Shown in pieces: positions 28,332-36,682 of a stretch of DNA of 64,000 bases. Position 1 is the first letter of the stretch. Every line of letters starts with the position of its first letter. Position numbers and translations under genes: made by a program. Source of the DNA: Acidobacteriota bacterium (GTDB taxonomy: Bacteria > Acidobacteriota > Terriglobia > Terriglobales > Acidobacteriaceae); contig JAKAXU010000011.1 in assembly GCA_021816455.1 (NCBI GenBank), positions 1-64,000 of the forward strand. The letters run 5' to 3'. The notes below the pieces were generated by a model. That model had not been told where the DNA came from and ran no database searches. It saw nothing but the letters and a program-made list of their open reading frames with translations.

Positions 28332-29513
28332 ATGAACGAACAGAGATTGCAGCACCGGATCGCCGAGGATGGAGCATCCGAGGCAGAGAGCGCAACGGCG
28401 GAGAGGCGACTGATTCAGGTGGTGTCGGGGTTTCGTCCCGATGTGGACGGGATGGGCGATTATGCGCGGCACCTGGCGGAAGAGCTGTGGCGGCGGCACG
28501 GTATTGCGAGTGAGATGGTGGTCTTTCACAGGCCGGACAATGGCGCCGAGACCGGCGTCGGGGAAGGTTGGCGTGTACGGTATGCCGAGGCGGCAACCGG
28601 CGAGGCACTGGTGGCCGCAGTGCAGGAGCGCATGCGGGAGATGCCGCAGGCACACCTGCTGCTGCACTACGGGCCGTATGCGTACACGGGCAATGGAAGG
28701 CCGCTGCACTTTGCCGAGGCGATGGCGAAACTGGGAGCAGATGGACGGTTGGCGGTATTTTTCCATGAGATGTGGGCGCGAGGATGGCCGTGGAAACGGG
28801 CTTTCTGGACGCAGGGAAATCAGGTACGGGCGGTGCGCGCGTTGATCGGAGCCTCGCACGTGGGGTTCACTTCCTCGGAGTTGTTCCGGAGGTGGATGGA
28901 GCCGTTGAATGGCCGGCGCACGCCACTGGAGCAGGTGAGGATTTTCTCGAATATGGGCGAGGTGGAGAGGCCACTGCCGCTGCGCGAGCGCGAGCCGAGG
29001 CTGGTGGTCTTCGGGCAAAGGGAGACGCGGCTGCGGCTCTATCGGGAGTATCGGCGTGAGCTGGAACAACTGTGTCGGATACTGGGACTGGAACGTATCG
29101 TCGATGCGGGTTCGGGAACGGCGGCTATTCCGGAGCGAGTGGGTGCGATTGCGCTCGAACGGGTAGGGTTTCTGAGCGAAGCGGAGGCAAGCAGGCTGCT
29201 GGCGACGAGCGTGGCCGGAGTGGTGTGCTACGCGCCAGTGGTGTGGGAGAAGTCCGGGGTGCTTGCGACCTATCAGGCGCATGGGATGGTGCCGGTGGTG
29301 GCGGCGCGCTGGATGCAGGGATTTCGCGCCACGGCAGAGACTCCGTTTGCACTGATCGGCCAGTTGGTGAGGTGTGCGGCAATGAGCGCCGACCAGATGC
29401 AGGCGCTGGCAGATCGCGCGTATGTCTTTTATCAGCGGGAAGTGGCGCTGCGGCGCGCAGCGGAAAAAGTGCGCGGTGCGTTGTGGAGGGGAGCCGCTAC
29501 TGCCGAGCGCTGA
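28332..29513 (+). CDS. Glycosyltransferase-like protein (GT-B type)
   Basis: This 393-aa protein resembles GT4-like glycosyltransferases. The N-terminal IQVVSGFRPDVDGMGDYARHLAEEL is the typical acceptor-side Rossmann start. The C-terminal half has a variable donor site with GFLSEAEASRLLATSVAGVVCYAP and an EKSGVLATYQAHGMVPVV segment, in place of the classical E-x7-E motif. No signal peptide or membrane helix is evident, so it is probably cytoplasmic or peripheral. The ATG at 28332 has GAGGA upstream. Its 3' end overlaps that of the convergent glycosyltransferase by 17 bp. Sugar donor and acceptor are unknown. Confidence 0.75.
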   Translation: MNEQRLQHRIAEDGASEAESATAERRLIQVVSGFRPDVDGMGDYARHLAEELWRRHGIASEMVVFHRPDNGAETGVGEGWRVRYAEAATGEALVAAVQERMREMPQAHLLLHYGPYAYTGNGRPLHFAEAMAKLGADGRLAVFFHEMWARGWPWKRAFWTQGNQVRAVRALIGASHVGFTSSELFRRWMEPLNGRRTPLEQVRIFSNMGEVERPLPLREREPRLVVFGQRETRLRLYREYRRELEQLCRILGLERIVDAGSGTAAIPERVGAIALERVGFLSEAEASRLLATSVAGVVCYAPVVWEKSGVLATYQAHGMVPVVAARWMQGFRATAETPFALIGQLVRCAAMSADQMQALADRAYVFYQREVALRRAAEKVRGALWRGAATAER

Positions 29514-30573
29514 GAAGGTCGAAGCGTGGAAGCGCGCGCTGGATGACCTCCAGGTGCTGGCGGAAGATAACCGGCTCTTCGAATTGCGCCAGATGAGCGG
29601 CAGCGCGGCTCCGCAGATCGGATTGCAGGGCAGGATCGGCCAGAATGCGTTGCAGTGTGTCGGCCAGAGCCAGTGGATTTTCGGTTTCAAAGGTGAGTCC
29701 GCAGGGGCCGATCGCCTCGGGCAGCCCTCCCTGCGCGGCGACGACGGGGATGGTTCCGCACGCAATACCTTCCAGCGCCACAATGCCGAAGGCTTCCGCC
29801 GGTTGCCGACGGGAAGGCACGACGAGAATCTGGTGCTGTCGAAGCAGTTCGGCAAGCTGCGCGGGCGGTTGAGAACCGAGAAACGTGATATGGGATGTGA
29901 GTTTAAGACGCTCCGCGAGTGCCTTGAGCTTCTCCTGCTCTCCACCTGAGCCGACGATGGTGAGCGAAGGCGTGATGGTCTGTTTGCGCAGGGCATCGAG
30001 CGCGGCGAAGAGAATGTCCAGCCCCTTGGCCTGCACAAGCCTGCCGACAAAAATCAAACTCCTGGTGCGCGCCGACTGGTCTTCAACTGGGCCGAAGATG
30101 TGGCTGCGATAAGGATTGTGAATGACGAGGGATGGCACGGGGAAGCTCTGGGCCAGAAAGTGACTGCAAGAGATGCAGGTGGCGCGGCACATGGCAGCAA
30201 ATTTGAGCCATCGTTTGAGGCCGGAGCGCTCGATGGTGGAGTCAATGGGCGTATGGCTGGAGAGGATCAGCGGTTTGGGTGCAAGCAGAAGCGGCCAGAG
30301 GGAGTGGAGACTGATGTTGTTCTGGTAGACGAGGTCGCAGGAGCGAACGAGGTGAAGGAGCTGACCGCGAGATGGGCGGCGATGGACGGGCCAGGGAAAC
30401 GAGGGCGAATCGGAGTCGGCAGCAGTTTGCGTGACAACCTCGACATGGATGCCGTGACGGTGCATCTGTTCGGCGAGGAACAGGGAGGAAGTTTCAATTC
30501 CGCCTATACTGGGAGCAAAGGCCCAGGAACAGAGAAGAATGCGGGCTGGCCGAGCAAGGGGTCGGGGGGGCAT
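29497..30573 (-). CDS. GT4-family glycosyltransferase
   Basis: This 358-aa retaining glycosyltransferase has SWAFAPSIGGIETSSLFLAEQM at the N-terminus, LIFVGRLVQAKGLDILFAAL at the donor domain start, and the E-x7-E type motif in PAEAFGIVALEGIACGTIPVV. These are clear GT4 (mannosyl- or glucosyltransferase-like) features. It is divergent from the GT2 gene and converges on the preceding glycosyltransferase, which suggests a role in a cell-surface polysaccharide or glycolipid. A run of seven C bases follows the start codon immediately (codons 2-4), where a one-base slip would abolish translation. Confidence 0.92.
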   Translation of the reverse strand: MPPRPLARPARILLCSWAFAPSIGGIETSSLFLAEQMHRHGIHVEVVTQTAADSDSPSFPWPVHRRPSRGQLLHLVRSCDLVYQNNISLHSLWPLLLAPKPLILSSHTPIDSTIERSGLKRWLKFAAMCRATCISCSHFLAQSFPVPSLVIHNPYRSHIFGPVEDQSARTRSLIFVGRLVQAKGLDILFAALDALRKQTITPSLTIVGSGGEQEKLKALAERLKLTSHITFLGSQPPAQLAELLRQHQILVVPSRRQPAEAFGIVALEGIACGTIPVVAAQGGLPEAIGPCGLTFETENPLALADTLQRILADPALQSDLRSRAAAHLAQFEEPVIFRQHLEVIQRALPRFDLLSARQ

Positions 30574-30642
30574 TCTGCTGGAAGTCTACGTGGAATGGCC
30601 CGTGGATGCAACGCAATTTCCGGAGACAGAGGAGGAGGAAAT

Positions 30643-31530
30643 GTGGCGGAGCTATCGGTTTCAGCGCTGATCACCAACTACAACACGTGGAAACTGAGCC
30701 TGCTGTGCGCGCAGAAGTGTGTGGAGATGGAGGGGGGCAATCTGAAGCAGATTCTGGTCTATGACGATTGCTCGCCAGAGCCGATGACCGTGGAGTTTCC
30801 GCCGCAGGTAACGCTGGTGCGCGCACCGGAAAATACCGGATTGTCGAAGGCGCTGAATCGTGCGTATGCGCTGGCGGAAGGCGATGTGATCGTTCAGTTC
30901 GATGCGGACGCGTATCCGACAGCTCCATTTGCTGACGAACTGCGTACGCTTTTTGCAGCGGATCCCGGGCTGGGATTGGTAGCTTTCCGAACGACAGGCA
31001 GCAGAGGGCAGACAACGGAATCGTTTATGACGGAGCCGAATCTGTGGGGATTGCTGCTGGGGCAGGCGCTGTTTGCGCGGTTGGAACGGTGGCTTGGAGA
31101 TAAGAGCGGCCGCGTGAGCGTGACGATGTGCGCGATGGGCGTGCGCAAGGCGGCATTCGATGAGATTGGCGGGTTCGATGAAAAGTTGGGCTTTCTGGAT
31201 ATCGATCATGACTTCAGCATGCGCATGAATCGGTCGCGGTGGCGGGTGGCGATTTCCGATCGGCTCAAAGCCTTCCACGAGGGCGGCGGCACAAAGACCC
31301 GAGCGCGGAAGCGATTGCTGCTTTTTTATCAGTCGCGGTGGCATCTGCTGATGAAGTTTGGGAAGATACGGTCGCGCAGGCTGGCGAAAGCACTGATTCT
31401 GCTGCGGTTGTTGGTTGAGCTGGGAGTTTTGAAGGCTGCCGGGCGTTGGCTGTATGCGGATGCGGAGACGCGATTCGACAAGGTGCAGGGGCGCAAAGAC
31501 CTGATCCACTATTGCAGTCACAACTACTGA
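30643..31530 (+). CDS. GT2-family glycosyltransferase
   Basis: This 295-aa inverting glycosyltransferase carries SALITNYNTWKLS at the nucleotide-binding start, LVYDDCSPEP, GLSKALNRAYALAEGDVIVQFDADAYP with the metal-binding DAD motif, and a later GGFDEKLGFLDIDHDFSMR acceptor/catalytic region. This is the rhamnosyltransferase-like branch of GT2. It begins at a GTG (30643) with GGAGGAGG seven nt upstream; an out-of-frame ATG overlaps the same spot. It is the third glycosyltransferase in this 3-kb stretch. Confidence 0.92.
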   Translation: MAELSVSALITNYNTWKLSLLCAQKCVEMEGGNLKQILVYDDCSPEPMTVEFPPQVTLVRAPENTGLSKALNRAYALAEGDVIVQFDADAYPTAPFADELRTLFAADPGLGLVAFRTTGSRGQTTESFMTEPNLWGLLLGQALFARLERWLGDKSGRVSVTMCAMGVRKAAFDEIGGFDEKLGFLDIDHDFSMRMNRSRWRVAISDRLKAFHEGGGTKTRARKRLLLFYQSRWHLLMKFGKIRSRRLAKALILLRLLVELGVLKAAGRWLYADAETRFDKVQGRKDLIHYCSHNY

Positions 31531-31545
31531 GCGGGAAGGCGCGGC

Positions 31546-32640
31546 TCAGCGCCGGATACGGCTGGCAAGCTGATGGCCAAAGTGCATGGCCGGCTTTTCG
31601 AGCAGGTAGTAGCTCGCGATGGCGCAGGCAAAGGTCGCGAGATAGTTGAGAGGCCAGAGCTGGAGCGAGCCGAGGGTGCTGATGTTGGAGTCGCTGTGCC
31701 CCACGAAGAACAGCATTTGCCACAGGTAGAGGCTGTACGAGATGCGTCCGACAAAGCGCAGCGGCGGCAGTTCCAGAAAGCGTGCGAGGGTGGATTGCGG
31801 ATGGAGGACGGTGCCCAGAACCAGCACGGGCATGAGCGTGGCGACGGCGAGGATGTGAAGGAAGTTCTCAGGAGTCCAGGTGATGAGCGCGAAAACGGCA
31901 GCCAGTGTGAGCGGCCAGAGGTGGCCGACGCGTCGGAACCACGCGCGGACAGAGTCGCGCTGGATGAGGATGGCGATGCACGCCGGGATGAAGAGGGAGT
32001 CGAGGCGCACGTCGGAGTGAAATTGAATGACATCCCAGGCGCGGTGGTGGATTTGCCAGGCGAGTGAGGCGGCGACGAGGAAGATAAGCAGAGCCATGAC
32101 CTTGAGACGATGCTTCTGCCGCGTGCAAATGAGGATGGCCGGCAGCAGAAGATAAAAGTGCTCTTCGACGGAGAGCGACCAGAAGTGGCCGGTGAACCAT
32201 TGCCCTGCGGCAGGATGGCTTCCGAGCAGACGGGTGTAGTTGCGGAAGAAGAAGAGAGCGCCGAACCAGTCCATGCCGATATGGGGAATGATGGCAAGAG
32301 CAGAGAGCGTGGCGACAGCGAGCAGATAAAGGATGGCTGGTGGGAAGATGCGGAAGGCGCGACGGATGTAAAAGTGGCGCAGGCTGATGGAGCCGAATCG
32401 CTGTTCCTCGGCGAGCAGGCGGGAGCAGATGAGGATACCGCTGATGGCGAAGAAGACATCGACGCCCATCTGCCCATGGAGATGAAACCAATCCGTATTC
32501 AAACGCCACAGGGAATGGATGGAGTCATGAAAGATCATGACGGCAAGGATGGAGAGGGCGCGCCAACCGTCGAGAGTGGGCAGGTAAGAGGTGCTTTTGC
32601 GGGCATCCGTTTGGGGGCGTGCCACCGGGGTTTGAGGCAT
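31546..32640 (-). CDS. Acyltransferase 3 family membrane protein (OafA-like)
   Basis: This 364-aa polytopic membrane protein transfers acyl, often acetyl, groups to surface sugars or lipids. It has the family motifs YLPTLDGWRALSILAVMIFH at the N-terminus, FFAISGILI, the RR-containing FYIRRAFRIFPPAIL segment and HFWSLSVEEHFYLLLP. About ten hydrophobic helices are visible. It lies 28 bp downstream of the APC permease gene on the same strand. By context it could modify the glycan built by the neighbouring glycosyltransferases. The ATG at 32640 has GGAG six nt upstream. Confidence 0.92.
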   Translation of the reverse strand: MPQTPVARPQTDARKSTSYLPTLDGWRALSILAVMIFHDSIHSLWRLNTDWFHLHGQMGVDVFFAISGILICSRLLAEEQRFGSISLRHFYIRRAFRIFPPAILYLLAVATLSALAIIPHIGMDWFGALFFFRNYTRLLGSHPAAGQWFTGHFWSLSVEEHFYLLLPAILICTRQKHRLKVMALLIFLVAASLAWQIHHRAWDVIQFHSDVRLDSLFIPACIAILIQRDSVRAWFRRVGHLWPLTLAAVFALITWTPENFLHILAVATLMPVLVLGTVLHPQSTLARFLELPPLRFVGRISYSLYLWQMLFFVGHSDSNISTLGSLQLWPLNYLATFACAIASYYLLEKPAMHFGHQLASRIRR

Positions 32641-32668
32641 GCATGCTCCGGTGCGGAGGATGATTTGA

Positions 32669-34081
32669 TTATGGCATAGGGGAGCGGCTGCGGAGGGTGT
32701 AAAAGAGCGCGGCCGCCAGGTTGGAGATGGTGGTAAAGAGGACGATTTTGGCTGCATAGCCGAGTGGGCTTGCGACCGGAACGACGGGAAAGATGGAGAC
32801 GATGAGGCTGAAGAGCGTAGAGACGAATCCGACCGCCGAGCTGAAGCGGATCCAGCGTGGAAGGCGGCGGCGCAGCGTGGCCGAAGCGACGATGGGAATG
32901 GCGAACATGGCCATATAGGCCAGCGCGTAGTGAGCGACCGAAGCGACGAGGATGAGTTGAAACGTCTGCTGGATGCGCAAGTCGACAGAGGCGGCTAGGA
33001 TGGCGATGGCGACAAGAATCGCGGTGAAGAGGATGGCGTTGACGGGCGTGCCGCGGCGCGGATGGAGACGGGAGAACCAGCGCGGAAGCAGATGATGCCA
33101 TCCGGCGGTGAGCGCAAGGCGGCTGGCCCCGGTGAGGACAAGACTGGCGGTGCCGACAAGTCGGAGTTGGAGGGCGGCAATGGCGGCGATGGCAAGCAGG
33201 TTCCCCCAGCCGGATTCGCCAAGCGCGAGACGAAAGGTCTGCGGGACAGGCGCGATGAGGTTGATGGGGCCGTGAGCAAAGGCCAGAACCGAACTGGTAC
33301 CGAGGATGAAAAGCATACAGATGATGGGCGAAGCGATCTGAACGGAGCGACCGATGGCGCGTGCCGGCGCACGGGTTTCCCCGGCAAGAATGGCGATATA
33401 TTCGAGGCCGGCCAGTCCACCGATCATCATGAGGCCGACGGTGGCGAAGGCGTGGCGATTGAGGATGGGCAGGACGATCGGCAGAGGTTCCCAGTGGATG
33501 GGTTGGCGACGCAGGATGGCAAGGATGGGCAACAGGATGAGTATGGCGAAGACGATTGCGATGGCACCGCCGCCGAGGTTGTGGAACCATTTGCCAAAGT
33601 CGAGGCCATAAATAGTCGCGAGGGTAAGCAGGACAAGGACACCGAGAATGATGGAGCCGCTAGCCAGTGGATTTTCGGCGAGATGGGAGCCGGAGGGTCC
33701 GAGCAGATAGCCGATCTCCGAAGGCATGGAAAAGAGGATGACCGCAGCGACGCCAAGCGAGTAGACCCAGATGTTCCAGGCGACGAGGAATCCAGGGAAG
33801 TCGCCGAAGGCGATGCGCGCCCAGGAGTAGAGGCCGCCTTCGAGTGGCATCTCGCGGTTGAGGTAGAGGACGGAAGCGGCCATGGGCAGGTAAAAGACGG
33901 CCATTGCCGTGATCCAGTAGACAGCCTGCGCGCGGCCGAGCAGAGCTGCGAAACCGACCCATCCGGAGCCGACGACGAAGAGAATCTGAGTAAGGATGAG
34001 ATCGAAAAGCGAGAGCGAACGCTGGAGTCCGTGTGTGTGAGCAGAGGGTGCGGAACTGGATGGCTGCGGCAAGCGAGGCAT
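32669..34081 (-). CDS. APC-superfamily amino acid permease-like transporter
   Basis: This 470-aa integral membrane protein has about twelve TM segments. Its N-terminal helix region SLFDLILTQILFVVGSGWVG and the broken helix 6-like segment GLEYIAILAGETRAPARAIG resemble the amino acid-polyamine-organocation family. The substrate cannot be predicted. The ATG at 34081 begins at the conserved N-terminus but lacks a clear ribosome site; a TTG at 34120 is an alternative. It is upstream of, and probably co-transcribed with, the acyltransferase gene. Confidence 0.87.
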   Translation of the reverse strand: MPRLPQPSSSAPSAHTHGLQRSLSLFDLILTQILFVVGSGWVGFAALLGRAQAVYWITAMAVFYLPMAASVLYLNREMPLEGGLYSWARIAFGDFPGFLVAWNIWVYSLGVAAVILFSMPSEIGYLLGPSGSHLAENPLASGSIILGVLVLLTLATIYGLDFGKWFHNLGGGAIAIVFAILILLPILAILRRQPIHWEPLPIVLPILNRHAFATVGLMMIGGLAGLEYIAILAGETRAPARAIGRSVQIASPIICMLFILGTSSVLAFAHGPINLIAPVPQTFRLALGESGWGNLLAIAAIAALQLRLVGTASLVLTGASRLALTAGWHHLLPRWFSRLHPRRGTPVNAILFTAILVAIAILAASVDLRIQQTFQLILVASVAHYALAYMAMFAIPIVASATLRRRLPRWIRFSSAVGFVSTLFSLIVSIFPVVPVASPLGYAAKIVLFTTISNLAAALFYTLRSRSPMP

Positions 34082-34177
34082 GGGTGAGGTGAGGCTAGCA
34101 CGCCCGGCGGTGAAGACCAAGGGAATTTGCGTCTGGCGCGGCCCGGGGATCGAAGCATCTTTGCGATACTGGAAGGC

Positions 34178-34990
34178 ATGAGCGGAGATGTGGAACGGGT
34201 GAAGCGATGGCGCGTGGCGGAAGCCGTGGCGCGCGAAGCAGGGACGTTACAGAAGCGCAGATTTCTGGCGCGGACCAGCGACGAGGTGGCGTACCAGTTC
34301 AAGGGACCACAGGATTATCTGACGGCGACCGATGGCGAGGTGGAGCGCTTGGTACGGAAGCGCCTGTTGGCTGCATTTCCGACCGACACGATGCTGGGCG
34401 AGGAGGGTGGCGGAGAAATTTCGGAGTTTACCTGGGTGGTGGACCCGATTGATGGCACATCGAACTTTGCGCGTGGCATTCCGCACTTCTGCGTTTCCAT
34501 TGCCCTGGTGGAGCGGGGCGAGGCGACTGTGGGGGTGATCTACGCGCCGATGGTGGATGAGCTGTACAGCGCGGCGACGGGCGAGGGTGCATGGCTGAAC
34601 GGGGAGCTGATGCGAGTTTCGTCGGTGACGCGGCTGGACCGGGCGCTGGTGGAGCTGGGATGGGCTGCGCGGCAGCCGAAGGCGGAGTATTTGGAGATGC
34701 TGCGGCGGGGGATGGACGCGGGGTTGGGAGTGCGCGGCGCCGGATCGGGATCACTGGCGGCGGCGCAGGTGGCAGCCGGACGCGTGGACGCATGCGTGGA
34801 GCTCCACATGTATGCGTGGGACTGGCTGGCAGGGATGGTGATGGCGCGCGAGGCCGGAGCTCGGGTGAACCGGTTTCTGACGGGCGATGCGCTGCGCAAG
34901 GGGAATTTTGTCTTTGCTGCCGCGCCGGGGATCGCCGAGGCGCTGGCCTCGGCTCTGGATGTGGCAGGGCGAATGGAGCTTGCGGAATGA
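34178..34990 (+). CDS. Inositol monophosphatase family phosphatase
   Basis: This 270-aa Mg-dependent phosphatase has the family metal-binding motifs: GEEGGG (first Glu), WVVDPIDGTSNFARG (DPIDGT signature), and the C-terminal YAWDWLAGMVMAREAGA (the WD motif). Substrates in this family include inositol phosphates, fructose bisphosphate and 3'-phosphoadenosine phosphates; the sequence alone does not choose among them. It precedes rbfA by 67 bp on the same strand. The upstream open frame to 34127 starts with TTG; I chose the ATG at 34178, which has GGAAGG close by. Confidence 0.92.
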   Translation: MSGDVERVKRWRVAEAVAREAGTLQKRRFLARTSDEVAYQFKGPQDYLTATDGEVERLVRKRLLAAFPTDTMLGEEGGGEISEFTWVVDPIDGTSNFARGIPHFCVSIALVERGEATVGVIYAPMVDELYSAATGEGAWLNGELMRVSSVTRLDRALVELGWAARQPKAEYLEMLRRGMDAGLGVRGAGSGSLAAAQVAAGRVDACVELHMYAWDWLAGMVMAREAGARVNRFLTGDALRKGNFVFAAAPGIAEALASALDVAGRMELAE

Positions 34991-35021
34991 TCGCGCGGGA
35001 CTGACGGAAGCGCGTTTTTGT

Positions 35022-35035
35022 TATTCTGAAGAATA
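35022..35035. promoter_or_regulatory. Palindrome upstream of rbfA
   Basis: TATTCT-GA-AGAATA is a perfect 6-bp inverted repeat, 22 bp before the rbfA ATG. It follows a CGCGC/GCGCG hairpin with a short T-run (35013-35018) that could terminate the upstream phosphatase transcript. The role is unknown. Confidence 0.3.
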
Positions 35036-35057
35036 CGAATAGCGAGGATAAACGAAG

Positions 35058-35459
35058 ATGGCAGAGCCACGAAGTCGAATCTATCATCGAGGCCGCGTGG
35101 CGGAGAGTTTGCGGGATGAGATCGGGTCGATGCTCGAAGGGGAGCTGTCGGATCCGCGAATCGGATTCTGCCACGTGACCGAGGTAGTCATGCATCCGGC
35201 ATCGAAGTCTGCGCGGGTGTTTCTGGCTGTGGATGGCGATGCTGAGGCCGAGGAGCAGACAGTCATTGCGCTGCAGGCGGCCAAGGGCTATATTCGCCAC
35301 GAGCTGAAGGAGCGGCTGGGATTGCAGCGGGTTCCGGAGCTGAGCTTTCACGTGGATCGCAAGGAAAAGTTTCAGGGAAGGATCGACGAGCTGCTGCATC
35401 GTGCGGAAAAGCGCGCCCGCAAAGGGACGCCTGGGCCAAACACGGCGGCAGCTGAGTAA
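35058..35459 (+). CDS. rbfA: Ribosome-binding factor A
   Basis: RbfA binds the 30S subunit and helps 16S rRNA 5'-end maturation, notably in the cold. The 133-aa protein has the KH-like fold motifs: RVAESLRDEIGSMLEGELSDPRIGFCHVTEVVMHPASKSARVFL at residues 14-58, quoted across its length, and LKERLGLQRVPELSFHVD near residue 90. GAGGA lies about 10 nt before the ATG. It is followed 66 bp later by nrnA, as in many bacteria, but is preceded by a phosphatase gene rather than infB. Confidence 0.94.
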   Translation: MAEPRSRIYHRGRVAESLRDEIGSMLEGELSDPRIGFCHVTEVVMHPASKSARVFLAVDGDAEAEEQTVIALQAAKGYIRHELKERLGLQRVPELSFHVDRKEKFQGRIDELLHRAEKRARKGTPGPNTAAAE

Positions 35460-35525
35460 AATGGCGGCGTGGGACGGCGAGAGATGGCACGATTCCAGCC
35501 AATTCGCAGAATGAAGGCGCGAGCA

Positions 35526-36542
35526 ATGGATGTGGCGCGCACCGGGGTGCAAGAACCGGTGCCACTGCTGCTGCCGGCCGAGGCGCGGGCGATTTTGGAT
35601 TTTATCCGGGCCAATGAGCGGTTTGTGGTGTGTTCGCACTCCCGGCCGGATGGTGACGCCGTGGGATCGATGCTGGCGATGGGTATGCTGCTGGAGCAGA
35701 TGGGCAAGCGAGCTGATCTGGTGACGGCGGACCGTGTGCCGGCGGTCTACCGTGGATTGCCGGGTGCCAGGCGCATTCAGACGGCGATCGGGGTGCATGG
35801 CCTCTATGACGCGGCGATTGTGCTGGAGTGCGATGGGCTGGCGCGCACGCGGCTGATCGGGCTGGAGGCGTATCCGCAGATCAATATCGACCATCATGCA
35901 AGCGGGCAGGAGTATGCGACGCTGAACTGGATCGATCGGACGGCGTGCTCGGTGGGTGAGATGGTACACAGGCTGGCGACCGATGCCGGGTGCCGGGTGA
36001 CGCCGGAGATGGCGACCTGCCTGTACGTGACTCTGCTGACGGATACGGGCGGCTTCTGCTACGGAGGCATCGATGCGGCGACCTTTGCGCTGGCTGGAGA
36101 ACTGACGGCTGCCGGCGCCGACCCGGTGGCTGTCGCGCGGGATGTGTATTTTGCCGTGCCGCTGGCCAAGATGCAATTGCTGGGACGGGCGTTGGCGACG
36201 CTGCACTGCGAGGATGGTCTGGCGTGGCTTGCGGTGACGGACGGCGATATGACTTCGACCGGGGCGAGCGAGGAAGATTGCGAAGGAATCGTGAACTATG
36301 CGCTTTCGATCGAAGGCGTGGAGGCGGCGGTATTTCTGCGTGAACTTCCAGAGGGGCGCATCCGGATGAGCCTGCGCAGCAAAGGCCCGAAGGCGGTAGT
36401 GAACGTGGCGGCGATTGCCGAACGGCTGGGCGGAGGCGGACACGAGAACGCAGCCGGATGTACGCTGGACGGGCCGATCGCCGCGGCGGAGCGGGTGATA
36501 CTGCGGGAGATGCGCGAGGTGCTGCACCCGACGGCGCAATGA
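35526..36542 (+). CDS. nrnA: NrnA-type DHH/DHHA1 phosphoesterase (oligoribonuclease / pAp phosphatase)
   Basis: NrnA degrades short RNA oligonucleotides and can dephosphorylate 3',5'-pAp. The protein has the DHH-domain motifs VVCSHSRPDGDAVGSM, IVLECDG and INIDHHASG (the DHH signature), and ends with the DHHA1 motif GGGGHENAAGC, which binds the substrate. I take the ATG at 35526 with AAGG 8-9 nt upstream (338 aa); ATGs at 35484 and 35511 and a GTG at 35469 are in frame. The rbfA-nrnA order is common across bacteria, which supports the assignment. Confidence 0.93.
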   Translation: MDVARTGVQEPVPLLLPAEARAILDFIRANERFVVCSHSRPDGDAVGSMLAMGMLLEQMGKRADLVTADRVPAVYRGLPGARRIQTAIGVHGLYDAAIVLECDGLARTRLIGLEAYPQINIDHHASGQEYATLNWIDRTACSVGEMVHRLATDAGCRVTPEMATCLYVTLLTDTGGFCYGGIDAATFALAGELTAAGADPVAVARDVYFAVPLAKMQLLGRALATLHCEDGLAWLAVTDGDMTSTGASEEDCEGIVNYALSIEGVEAAVFLRELPEGRIRMSLRSKGPKAVVNVAAIAERLGGGGHENAAGCTLDGPIAAAERVILREMREVLHPTAQ

Positions 36543-36604
36543 GCGGGGTGCTGCCAGAAATCTGGTAGCCTTGAAGACGGGCCGGATTCTCCCTGATTGG
36601 CCGA

Positions 36605-36682
36605 ATGAGTAATATGAGTGATGCTGAAGGCTATGCTGAAGTCATCCCAGAAGGTTTCTGCGCGGAACTGACCCAGTCTTGA
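36605..36682 (+). CDS. Possible 25-aa leader ORF before the GT39 gene
   Basis: An ATG at 36605 opens a 25-codon frame (MSNMSDAEGYAEVIPEGFC...) whose TGA overlaps the TTG start of the next gene as TTGA. There is no obvious ribosome site. Its value is the overlap, which could couple translation to the poorly supported downstream TTG. It resembles no known peptide. Confidence 0.3.
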   Translation: MSNMSDAEGYAEVIPEGFCAELTQS

